Assembly (NCBI RefSeq): GCF_002742635.1
Contig: NZ_PEGF01000002.1
Location: 806,001-870,000 of the forward strand
DNA: 64,000 nt
Reading direction: 5' to 3'
Source: Caulobacter sp. X
Lineage (GTDB): Bacteria > Pseudomonadota > Alphaproteobacteria > Caulobacterales > Caulobacteraceae
Positions 28,674 to 38,271 of the stretch are shown here, piece by piece; the stretch's first letter is position 1, and every line of letters starts with the position of its first letter. The notes beneath the pieces are model-generated. The model ran no database searches. It saw only the letters and a program-made list of their open reading frames with translations, and was not told where the DNA came from. The position numbers and the translations under genes are program-made.

Positions 28674-29692
28674 GCCGGCGCGTCCTCTTGCGAAGGCTTG
28701 GGCGCCTCGAAGCCGTAGCGGTCCATGACCACGTACAGCGGCCGGCCCTTCACCTCCTGATAGATGCGGGCGACGTATTCGCCCAGCGAGCCGATCGCCA
28801 GCATCTGCAGGCCGAAGCTCATCAGGATCACCACCATCAGCGACGGATAGCCGGGCACGTCGCGGCCCCACAGCAGGGTGCGGACCACCAGGCCCGCCGC
28901 CGCCAGCACCGCCAGCACGCCCGCCGCGACGCCGACATAGCTCCACACCCGGATCGGCGCGGTGCTGAACGAGGTGATCCCGTCCAGGGCGAAGTTCCAG
29001 AGCTTCCAGTACCGCCACGAGCTGGTCCCGGCCGCGCGCTCGGGGCGGGCGTAGGGGATGGCCTCCTGCCGGAAGCCGACCCAGGCGAACAGGCCCTTCA
29101 TGAAGCGGTTGCGCTCGGGCAGCTGGCGCAGCACCTCGACCACGCGCTTGTCCATGAGCCGGAAATCGCCGGCGTTGTAGGGCAGATCCACGTCCGACAG
29201 CCGGTTGAAGGCGCGGTAGAAGCCCTGGGCCGTGAGGCGCTTCAGCGGCGAGTCCGCGCTGCGGTCGACCCTGACGCCATAGGCGACGTCGGCGCCGGCC
29301 TCCCAGGCCTCGACGAAGCGGCCGATCAGCTCGGGCGGGTCCTGCAGGTCGACGTCGATCGGCACCACCATGTCGCCGGCGGTGGCGTCCAGCCCCGCCG
29401 ACATCGCCGTCTCCTTGCCGAAGTTGCGGGCCAGGTTGATGACCTTGATGCGCGGGTTGCGCTGATGGTGCCGCAGCAGCACCGCCAGGGTGTGGTCGCG
29501 GCTGCCGTCGTTGACGCAGACGATCTCGTAGTCGAGGCCGATCTTGGCCAGCTCGTCCTCGATCCGTTCAAAGAACAGGTCCAGCACCGCCTGCTCGTTG
29601 AAGCACGGGGCGACGATCGACAGTCGCTTGCCCGCGCGCGAGCGGGGCGGGACGATAGCGGCGGCCTGGACGGCGGTGGGCGCGGAAACCAT
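28670..29692 (-). CDS. Family 2 glycosyltransferase (GtrB/DPM1-like)
   Basis: A 340-residue enzyme that transfers a sugar from a nucleotide to polyprenyl phosphate on the cytoplasmic face. Seen: GT-A signature KRLSIVAPCFNEQAVL, NDGSRDHTLAVL, FGKETAMSAGLDA and the metal motif VDLQDPPELI; then two membrane spans (about 240-265 and 275-300) as in GtrB and DPM1-like proteins. Upstream partner of the GtrA gene (TTGA overlap). The lipid-linked sugar probably feeds the DUF6311 protein encoded on the other strand. Confidence 0.88.
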   Translation of the reverse strand: MVSAPTAVQAAAIVPPRSRAGKRLSIVAPCFNEQAVLDLFFERIEDELAKIGLDYEIVCVNDGSRDHTLAVLLRHHQRNPRIKVINLARNFGKETAMSAGLDATAGDMVVPIDVDLQDPPELIGRFVEAWEAGADVAYGVRVDRSADSPLKRLTAQGFYRAFNRLSDVDLPYNAGDFRLMDKRVVEVLRQLPERNRFMKGLFAWVGFRQEAIPYARPERAAGTSSWRYWKLWNFALDGITSFSTAPIRVWSYVGVAAGVLAVLAAAGLVVRTLLWGRDVPGYPSLMVVILMSFGLQMLAIGSLGEYVARIYQEVKGRPLYVVMDRYGFEAPKPSQEDAPA

Positions 29693-29732
29693 GCCGATGG
29701 TTTAGCGGTGTTGCGCGCGCGGGGCGAGGGGG

Positions 29733-30866
29733 TCAGGACGGCTCGTCGGAGTCCGGCGGGATCTGATAGATGATCGGCACGATACAGCCGTGATAGCCGG
29801 TGGGGCGCGGCTTGGGGCGAGCCGAGTTCACCAGCATATGGGCGGCGTTGCCGAAGGCCGGGGTGGGTTGCGAGGCCAGCACCTCGACCGCGCCGATCTG
29901 GCCCCACGGCGCCACGTCGAAGCGGACGATCGCCCAGCCGCCGACCCGGCGGCTGCTGAAGGCCGGCGGATAGCTCATCGGCGAGGGCAGGTTCATCTGC
30001 TCGCGGGTGATGTCGCACGCATCCTCGGGGCGATCGAAAGCGCCGTTCTCGGGGCGGGCCGGCGGCGCGCTGATCGCGGGACGGGCCTTGACGAAGGTGC
30101 GGCAGCCGGTGCGCGCCGGCCCGGGCAGGAACCGGCTCTTGGCGGTGGCCTCCGCCGTCGCCTTGGCCAGCGCCGGATCGCCATGTTGGACGGCCGTCTT
30201 GACGTTCCGGACCGCGCCCTTTTCGTCGATGTCGAAGGTGAGGGCGGCCCAGGCGGGATCGACGCTCTTGTCGTCGAAGGGGCGCAGGTCCGGATAGACC
30301 CAGGTCGCCGGCCGCCGCCGGACGCCCTTGTAGCAGTCGCCCGTTGCGTTCAGCGCCTGATAGACGACCGGCGCGGCGTTGCGGCCCTCGACGGCGGCGA
30401 TCTCGAACAGCTTGGCCGGCGAGGCCTCGGCCAGCGGGACATAGGTCGGCGCGGCGTCCACCGAGCAGCCACTGCGCGGCGCGCCCGGCGCGAAACGCCA
30501 GCTGGCGATGATCGCGGTCTGATCCTCGGTCCCCCAGTAGCTGGCGGCCCCGCCCTTCAGGTCGGTCACCCGCCCCTCGGCGTTGACCGAGAAGGTGAAC
30601 ACCTGGCTGGTCGGCGGCTTGGGCGGAGCATAGTCGAGCAGGGGAACCGGCGGCGGCGACCACACGCGCCAGGTCTTGGGCGGCAGCGGGGCGCCCTCGA
30701 CCAGCCGCGCCGTCCCGCCGACGCAGGTCACCGTCGCGGGCGGCGGCGCGAAGCTGACCACGCGGGTGGTCGCGCCAGGGTCCTCTGGCGGGGGGAGGGT
30801 GGCGGCGTGGGCGACGCCCGCGAGCGACGACAGAGCGGCCAGGGCCGCGAACAACACACCGCGCAT
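29733..30866 (-). CDS. Exported protein with TonB-C-terminal-like domains
   Basis: A 377-residue protein with a cleavable signal (MRGVLFAALAALSSLAGVAHA). The mature part has two or three segments of the TonB_C type (FTFSVNAEGRVTDLKGG; LTFDIDEKGAVRNVKTAVQHGDPALAKAT; IVRFDVAPWGQIGAVEVLASQPTPAFGNAA) with paired Cys. There is no Pro-rich spacer or N-terminal energy-coupling anchor, so it is not a classical TonB. It may bind outer-membrane receptors or peptidoglycan in the periplasm, but that is inferred. Same strand as, and just upstream of, the GT2 gene. Confidence 0.7.
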   Translation of the reverse strand: MRGVLFAALAALSSLAGVAHAATLPPPEDPGATTRVVSFAPPPATVTCVGGTARLVEGAPLPPKTWRVWSPPPVPLLDYAPPKPPTSQVFTFSVNAEGRVTDLKGGAASYWGTEDQTAIIASWRFAPGAPRSGCSVDAAPTYVPLAEASPAKLFEIAAVEGRNAAPVVYQALNATGDCYKGVRRRPATWVYPDLRPFDDKSVDPAWAALTFDIDEKGAVRNVKTAVQHGDPALAKATAEATAKSRFLPGPARTGCRTFVKARPAISAPPARPENGAFDRPEDACDITREQMNLPSPMSYPPAFSSRRVGGWAIVRFDVAPWGQIGAVEVLASQPTPAFGNAAHMLVNSARPKPRPTGYHGCIVPIIYQIPPDSDEPS

Positions 30867-31083
30867 GGACGCTCCGCGATCTAAGGTTGCAGCGAGCTAT
30901 CCACGTCGGCCGGGCGCGGTCAAGCCGCCGCCGACGCGGCGCGACGCGCCTTGTGACAAGGCGTCTCAGAAAACGCACCCAGCGTCTCAGAGTCGCGTCC
31001 CGGCGGGCGGGGGCGATTGACTCCGCGCGGCTGGATTCTGACGAGGTCTCCCAAAAGTAGAGTTGCGACGAGCGGAGTCCCCA

Positions 31084-34000
31084 ATGAGCGCGATCACGGT
31101 TTCACAGAGCGGGACGAGCGCGATCGATCAACTGCTCTCTGGTCAGAAGTGGAGCAGCGCCAATCTGACGATCGCGTTCCCGGCCGTCTCGACGGACCTC
31201 GGCTATGCGGTGAGCGCCACGGATTTCGCGGGGCTGTCTGCGAGCGAAAAGACGGCGTTCACCGCCGTCCTGTCGCGCTGGGCCGAGGTCAGCGGACTGA
31301 CTTTCAGCGAAGTGTCCGACCCGAAGACGGCGGACATCTCGATCTATTGGTATCGGTCGTCCAGCAACCCCACCGCCCAGATTGCCGGGGTTCTCGAGAA
31401 TTCAGAGCGGGCGGGCGACATCCAGCTGGGCGCTGGCGTGAGCAGCGGCGATCTTTCGTCTCCGGGGACCTTCGGCTATTTCGCGGCGCTTCAGGTGATC
31501 GGCGCGGCCCTGGGGCTCAAGGCGCCCAGCGCCAGCGCTGGCGGCTTTCCGTCCTCGGACGCCGTCTACGTCTACGACTCGGTGATGAGCCAATTCAGCC
31601 ATTCGGGCGCGGGTCTCGGCACGGTCGCCTCGGGCAGCTATCCGAAGCAGCCGATGGCGAACGACATCGCCGCGATCCAGTACCTCTATGGCCAGAATGG
31701 CGGCTCGAGCGGCGATACGATCTACTATTTCGGTCCCAATGACGGTTTGACCCTTCGGCCGTTGATTGACGTCGGCGGCGAAGACATCCTCGATTTCGCG
31801 GCCTATTCGAACAACCTGACCATCGACCTGCGGCCGGGCGGCTGGACGGACCTGGGCCGCCAGTACGCCGTGCTGGACACCGGCAATCCGTCGGTGAAGC
31901 CGCCGGGCAATATCGTCCTGCCCCTCAGCGGCACAGTGATCGAGAACGCCACTGGCGGGTCGGGCAACGACACCATCATCGGCAACGCGTCCAGCAACCT
32001 GCTGCGCGGCGGCGGCGGCGACGACGTCCTGAAGCCCGGCGGGGGGAACGATTCCCTGTTAGGCGGGGCTGGAAACGACACCTTCGACTTCTCCGACGGG
32101 GCGGGCGGAAGCAAGGACATCTTCGATCTCGAACAAGGCGACGTGATCAAGCTGCGCGATGTCGTGGCGGGCGGGATCCTCCTTCAGAGCAATAGCGGCC
32201 TGACCACCGGCCAGGTCTCCCATTCGACGAACGGCGTCACCACCATGCTGTACGTCGGGCTGGACGCGACGCCCGGCGCGGACATGAGCATCTATTTCGA
32301 AGAAAGCTACCTTCCCTCCGAACTGGTGATCAGCGGGAACACGATCCGCTACATCCCCGACTCCGCCGGCCCGCAGGTGATGTCGGTGACATCGCCCGCT
32401 GGCCAGAACGCGGCTGGCGCCGTCATCCACTTCACCGTCAACTTCCATGAGGCGGTCACCGTCACCGGCGCGCCGCAGCTGGCGCTGACCATCGGTTCGA
32501 CCACTCGCTACGCCAACTACGCCAGCGGGTCGGGAAGCGGCACGCTCGATTTCACCTATGTCGTCCAGAGCGACGATCTCGACACCGACGGGCTGTCGGT
32601 CAATGCGCTGAGCCTGAACGGCGGGACGCTGCAGGACGCCGGCGGCCACGACGCCAGCCTGACCCTCAACAACGTGGCGTCCATGACGCGGGTGACGGTC
32701 GATGGGGCGGGCCCTGTCGTGTCGTGGGTCTCGACGCCGTATTCCACGACCTACAAATCCGGCGACACGCTGGACTTCACGGTCGGTTTCAACGAGGCGG
32801 TCGTCGTCACGGGGACGCCGACGCTTTCCGTGGCGATCGGCTCGATGGTTCAGCAGGTCGGTTATGTCAGCGGATCGGGAAGCACGGAGCTCGTCTTCCG
32901 CTACACCGTCCAAAGCGGCGACAGCGCCAACGGGGTCAGCGTTGGCATGCTGTCGAACGACAACGCGACGCTGAAGGACGCGGCCGGCAACGCCGCCAAC
33001 CTGACTCTGAACTATGTCAGTTCGGGCAGCAATGTGCGTGTCGATGGCGTCGCCCCGGTCGTAACCTCGGTCTCGGTCCCGACGAACGCCGCCTACAAGG
33101 CGGGCGATGCGCTGACCTTCACGGTCAATTTCGACGAGGCCGTCACCGTCACGGGGACGCCGCAGCTGGCCGTTACCGTGGGCTCGACCGTCCGCCAGGC
33201 CAACTATGTCAGCGGCTCGGGGACCTCGGCCCTGGTGTTCCGCTACAACGTCCAGAGCGGCGAGAGGGACGCCGACGGGATTGCGATCGGCTCTCTGAAC
33301 CTGAACAGCGGGACGCTGAAGGACACCGCGGGCAACAGCGCAGCCCTGACCCTGAACAGCGTTGGCGCGACCTCTTCGGTGCTGGTCGATGGCGTCGCCC
33401 CGACCCTGGTCTCGGCCACGGGGCCGGCGGCGGCGACCTACAAGGCCGGCGACGCGCTGAACTTCACGGTCAACTTCAGCGAGGCGGTCACCGTCACCGG
33501 GACGCCGAAGCTGGCCCTGACGCTGGACACCGGCGGGACCGTCGATGCGACCTATGTCAGCGGCTCGGGGACCAGCGCTCTCGTGTTCCGCTACACCGTC
33601 CAGGCCGGCGCCGCCGACGCCGATGGCGTGACGCTGGGCTCTTCGATCGCCCTGAACGGCGGGACGCTGAAGGACGCCGCCGGCAATGACGCCACCCTGA
33701 CCGGCCTGAGCGCCTCGGGCCTGTCGAGCGTCACGGTCGATGGCGTGGCGCCGTCGGTCCAGTCGATCGCCCGCGTCGGCGCGGCGCTCAGCAAGGCGAC
33801 GACCCAGTCGTTCACCGTGACCTTCAGCGAGGCGGTGGTCGGCCTCGACGTCGGCGACTTCGTCCTGGCCACGACCGGTACGGCCAACGGGACGATCACC
33901 AGCGTCACGGGCTCGGGCGCGACCTATACGGTCAACGTCGGGTCGGTCAGCGGCGACGGGACCTTGCGGCTGAACCTGAACGCCGGCGGCCTCATGGACG

Positions 34001-36183
34001 CGGCCGGCAACGTGAACGGCAGCGGCTTCAGCGGCCAGGCCGTCACCATCGACAACCTCGCCCCCACGGTCGCCTCGGTCTTGCCTCCGGCCGATCGCGT
34101 CTATGTGGTCGGAGACCATCTCGATTTCACCGTCAACTTCAACGAGGCGGTGACCATCACGGGCTCTCCGCGCATAGCCCTGATGGTCGGAGGGGTCACC
34201 CGCTACGCCGAGTACCAGAGCGGCTCGGGGGGGAGCGGCGTCGTCTTCCGGTACACGATCCAGGATGGCGACACCGATCTCGACGGCGTCACGGTCGGCA
34301 GCCTGTCGCTGAACGGCGGAACCGTACAGGATGCTGTCGGCAACGCGGCTAACCTGGTGCTCAATGGCCTGGGCGCGACCGCGGGCGTACTGGTCGATGG
34401 CGTCGCCCCGACCCTGGTCTCGGCCTCGGGCCCGGCGGCGGGGACCTACAAGGTCGGCGACGCGCTGAACTTCACGGTCAATTTCAGCGAGGCGGTCACC
34501 GTCACCGGGACGCCGAAGCTGGCCCTGACCCTGGATACGGGCGGGACGGTGGACGCCACCTATGTCAGCGGCTCGGGGACCAGCGCCCTGGTGTTCCGCT
34601 ACAGGGTGCAGGCTGGGAACGCCGACGCGGACGGCGTCAGCCTCGGATCTTCGATCGCCCTGAACGGCGGGACCCTGACGGACGCCGCCGGCAACGCCGC
34701 GCCCCTGACCGGTCTCAGCGTCTCGGGCCTGGCGGGCGTCAAGGTCAACGGCGTCGGCCCCGCCGCGCAGTCGATCGCGCGCGTGGGCGCGGCCGTCAGC
34801 AAGGCGGCGACCCAAGCCTTCACCGTCACCTTCAGCGAGGCGGTCACCGGCGTCGACGCCAGCGACTTCGTCCTGACCACGACCGGAACCGCCGGCGGCG
34901 CCATCACCGGCGTCACCGGTTCGGGAACGACCTACACCGTCAGCGTCGGCTCGGTGACCGGCGACGGGACCTTGCGCCTGGATCTCAAGGGCTCGGGCAC
35001 GGGCATCGTCAACGGCTTGAGCAATCCGATCGGCGCGGGCTTCGCCACGGGTCAGAGCTTCACGATCGACAACACCGCCCCGGCCGCGCCGACCATCGCG
35101 ACCGTCGCGGGCGACGACACGATCGGCGCCGGCGAGGTCTCGGGCCTGGCTCTGTCGGGAACGATCGAGGCCGGCGCGACCATCGCCCTGACGATCGGCG
35201 GCGTCGCCAAGACCGCCAGCGTCAGCGGGACCACCTGGACCTACGCGGTTACCCAGGCCGAGATCGACGCCCTGGGCGCGGGGACCAAGACCATCGCGGT
35301 CACGGCGACGGACGCGGCGGGCAATGTCGGCGCGACCGCGACCCATACGGTGACGATCGCGGCCGGCGCCCTGACCCCCGAGCCCGAGCCGGAACCCGAG
35401 CCCCAGCCGGAGCCGCGTCCGCCCACCCTGGTCGACGTGGCCGACCGGCCGGCCGTGGCCTTCGTCGCTCTGGCCTTGGACAACCTGGGCATCACGCCCG
35501 GCTCGACCAAGACCGCCAGCCTGACGGTCACCCTGCCCGATGGCTCGGTCGCCGAGAGCACCGCGGCCCGGGTGCAGGCGGACATCAACAGCGCCATCGT
35601 CCAGTTCAAGGCCGGACTGATCACCCAGGCGGTGTTCGAGCAGCGCCTGACCCTGGCCGTGGCCCCGACCACGGGCGTGGCCCACGACGCCTACAAGTTC
35701 TTCACCGGCGCAGCGCCGACCGACGCCGGCATGACCTGGCTGATCGACTCCGCCGACAACCCCAACGACCTGACCGACGGCTACTACGCCCGGTTCACGG
35801 CCGAGAACCGCTACATCAACTTCGCGGTCAATCTGGGCAAGGTCGGCGAGGGGCGGGCCGGGTTCCAGACCCAGTACGGCGGCCTGACCTTCGCCGAGGC
35901 GGTGACCAAGGCCTATGGCGAGATCATCGGCGCGACCGAAGCCCAGAGCGCCGGCGTCGATGTCGCCGCGGCCCTTCGCTACATTCAGAGCCAGGAGGCC
36001 TATTTCCGCGCCCTGGGCGGCGACGACCTGGGCGCCAAGGCCGCCATGGCCGGCTATGTCCTCAGCGTCGGAACCAGCTTCCACGTCGGCAAGTACTACG
36101 CCGCGCTCGAGGACTACGTCGTCGGCGCCATCACCGCCGGCGCCAGCGCGCAGGCGGCCGCGCCGGCCTGGGATCTGGGGTAG
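31084..36183 (+). CDS. Serralysin-like pseudoprotease with RTX, Ig-like repeats and RsaA-like anchor
   Basis: A 1699-residue surface protein; ATG 31084 has CGGAG upstream. Domains: (1) residues 1-210, serralysin-type metalloprotease fold (FSEVSD ... SVM Met-turn ... [13 protein letters not shown]), but HExxHxxGxxH is [11 protein letters not shown] (137-147), so all zinc ligands and the catalytic Glu are gone; (2) about 290-340, RTX calcium-binding nonapeptides ([27 protein letters not shown]); (3) about 425-1425, nine Ig-like domains of three types; (4) a [16 protein letters not shown] linker; (5) about 1535-1699, strongly similar to the N-terminal LPS-anchoring region of S-layer protein RsaA ([39 protein letters not shown]). 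No signal peptide, consistent with type I secretion. The layout resembles SapA, the S-layer-associated protease of Caulobacter, but inactive and enlarged. Confidence 0.88.
   Translation: [1699 protein letters not shown]
33382..35057. repeat. Internal two-domain duplication in the surface protein gene
   Basis: The stretch from 33382 recurs from 34390 at an offset of 1008 bases (336 codons), with long runs of identity such as GATGGCGTCGCCCCGACCCT and conserved domain order (fourth-fifth Ig domains repeated as seventh-eighth). The nearly identical DNA allows in-frame gain or loss by recombination. Confidence 0.85.
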
Positions 36184-36200
36184 GGGGCGAAGCTCAGATC

Positions 36201-36222
36201 GCGGCGAGACGGAGGGGGCGCT
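36201..36222. repeat. Half copy of family B repeat
   Basis: Only the right-hand end (GCGGCGAGACGGAGGGGGCG and CT) is present, 18 bases after the surface-protein stop and 14 bases before the uvrC stop. It fills most of the short gap between these convergent genes. Confidence 0.7.
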
Positions 36223-36235
36223 ATCCGCCCGCCCC

Positions 36236-38149
36236 TCACCCCTTCCGGAAGAACCCGTGGATCCGTTCGGCCAGGGCCTGGCTGACGCCCTCGACCTTGA
36301 CCAGGTCCTCCACGCTCGCCCGGCCGACGCCCTTGGCGGACCCGAACGCGTGCAGCAGGGCCTTCTTCCGCCCCGGGCCGACGCCTTCGATCTCGTCGAG
36401 GGGGTTCTTCTTCAGGTCCATGCTGCGGCGCGTGCGGTGGGCGCCGATGGCGAAGCGGTGGGCTTCGTCGCGCAGGCGCTGCAGGTAGTAGAGCACCGGC
36501 GACTTGGGCTCGAGCATGAAGGGCGGCTGGCCGGGCAGGAAGAAGCGCTCCAGCCCCGCGTCGCGGTCCGGGCCCTTGGCGACGCCCACGACGGCGATGT
36601 CGTCGACGCCGAGGTCGGCCATGATCTCCAGCGCCGCGTCCAGCTGGCCCTTGCCGCCGTCGACCAGGACGAGGTCGGGGCGGTTGGCGTCGTCGCCTTC
36701 CTCCTCCTCCTTGACCAGGCGGGCGAAGCGGCGGCGCAGCACCTCCTTCATCATGCCGTAGTCGTCGCCGGGTGTGAGCTCGGTGCTCTTGATGTTGAAC
36801 TTGCGGTACTGGCCCTTCATGAAGCCTTCGGGGCCCGCCACGATCATGCCGCCCACGGCGTTCGTGCCCTGGATGTGGCTGTTGTCGTAGACCTCGATCC
36901 GCTCGGGCGGGGCGTCCAGCTTGAAGGCCTCGGCGACGCCGGCCAGCAGCTTGGTCTGGGCGCCGCTCTCGGCCATCTTGCGGCCCAGCGCCTCCTTGGC
37001 GTTGGTCAGGGCGTGACCGACCAGGTCGGCCTTCTCGCCGCGCTTGGGGACGCTGATTTCGACCTTGCGGCCGCTCTTCAGGGCGAAGGCCTCGGAGAGG
37101 AGGTCGGCCTCGGCCGGCTGGACATTGGTCAGGATCAGGCGCGGGATCGGCTTGTCGTCGTAGAATTGGCCGAGGAAGGCGGTGATGATCCGCTGCTCCT
37201 CGGTGACGCCTTCTTCCTCGGACTCGTCGGCGGCGCCGGTGATGCGGGGGAAGTAGGCGCGGTTGCCCCAGTTCTGGCCGGCCCGGAAGAAGAACACCTG
37301 CACGCAGGCCTGGCCGCCCTCGACGTGCAGGGCGACGACGTCGGCCTCCTCCACGGTCTCGGGGTTGATCTGGGTCTCCTGGGCGACGGCCGACAGGGCG
37401 CGGATCCGGTCGCGCAGGCGCGCGGCGCGCTCGAACTCCAGATCCTCGGCCGCCTCTTCCATCTGCTTGGCCATCGAGGCGATGACCGCGCGGGACTTGC
37501 CCCGCAGGAAGGCCTCGGCCTGGTCGACCAGGGCCTGATAGTCGTCCTTGCCGATCAGGCCGGTGCAGGGGGCGGCGCAGCGCTTGATCTGGTGCAGCAT
37601 GCAGGGCCGGTCGCGCGTCTCGTAGACGCTGTCGCTGCACGAGCGGAGAAGAAACGCTTTCTGCAGGGTGTTCAGCGTGCGGTTCACCGCCCAGGCGCTG
37701 GCGAACGGCCCGAAATAGTCGCCCTTGATCGTGTGGGCGCCGCGGTGCTTGCGCAGTTGGGGCGCGTCGTGGTCGCGACGGATGACGATCTCGGGAAAGC
37801 TCTTGTCGTCGCGCAGCAGCACGTTGAAGCGCGGCTTCAGCGACTTGATCAGGTTGATCTCGAGCAGCAGGGCGTCGGCTTCGGTGCGGGTGGTGACGAA
37901 CTCCATGGCCCGCGTCGCGTCGACCATGTGGGCGATGCGATTGGTGTGGAATCGGCCTTGCGCGTACTGGATCACCCGCTTCTTCAGGCTCTTGGCCTTG
38001 CCGACGTACAGGACCTCGTCGGCCTCGCCGATCATACGATAGACGCCGGGCGCGTCGGGCAGGCGCGTGACCTCGTCCTTGATCAGGGCGGCGCCGGTCA
38101 GGCGGGGGGAAGAGGGGGTGTCGGTCGTCGTATCGGTCACGCCTGACAT
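36236..38149 (-). CDS. uvrC: Excinuclease ABC subunit C
   Basis: A 637-residue UvrC, which makes both incisions in nucleotide excision repair. Seen: GIY-YIG domain ([10 protein letters not shown] ... [14 protein letters not shown]), Cys-rich linker ([15 protein letters not shown]), UVR motif binding UvrB ([17 protein letters not shown]), RNase-H-like 5' nuclease domain ([29 protein letters not shown]) and C-terminal tandem helix-hairpin-helix. Start ATG 38149 (MSGVTDTTT); the longer frame to 38245 is less likely. No convincing SOS box seen. Confidence 0.97.
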   Translation of the reverse strand: MSGVTDTTTDTPSSPRLTGAALIKDEVTRLPDAPGVYRMIGEADEVLYVGKAKSLKKRVIQYAQGRFHTNRIAHMVDATRAMEFVTTRTEADALLLEINLIKSLKPRFNVLLRDDKSFPEIVIRRDHDAPQLRKHRGAHTIKGDYFGPFASAWAVNRTLNTLQKAFLLRSCSDSVYETRDRPCMLHQIKRCAAPCTGLIGKDDYQALVDQAEAFLRGKSRAVIASMAKQMEEAAEDLEFERAARLRDRIRALSAVAQETQINPETVEEADVVALHVEGGQACVQVFFFRAGQNWGNRAYFPRITGAADESEEEGVTEEQRIITAFLGQFYDDKPIPRLILTNVQPAEADLLSEAFALKSGRKVEISVPKRGEKADLVGHALTNAKEALGRKMAESGAQTKLLAGVAEAFKLDAPPERIEVYDNSHIQGTNAVGGMIVAGPEGFMKGQYRKFNIKSTELTPGDDYGMMKEVLRRRFARLVKEEEEGDDANRPDLVLVDGGKGQLDAALEIMADLGVDDIAVVGVAKGPDRDAGLERFFLPGQPPFMLEPKSPVLYYLQRLRDEAHRFAIGAHRTRRSMDLKKNPLDEIEGVGPGRKKALLHAFGSAKGVGRASVEDLVKVEGVSQALAERIHGFFRKG

Positions 38150-38271
38150 ATAGGCGAGTCCGGCGGAGGCGGCGACGGGACTGTGCGCGAGACTGTCAGC
38201 AGCGATGACCTGTCTGAACGCGAGAGATCGGCTCGCCGCGCGCATGCTTGACGCGCGAAAAGCCGACGCCG

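Noticed and set aside
32059..36084. A 1341-codon open frame antisense to the surface-protein gene
   Set aside because: In very GC-rich DNA long antisense frames are expected when the codon third positions are G/C. The translation is a low-complexity mix of G, R, D, A and V with no domain, and the sense gene is clear.
38150..38260. SOS (LexA) box upstream of uvrC
   Set aside because: A GTTC occurs, but the second half-site is not at N7 in the GTTC-N7-GTTC form, so no site can be claimed.
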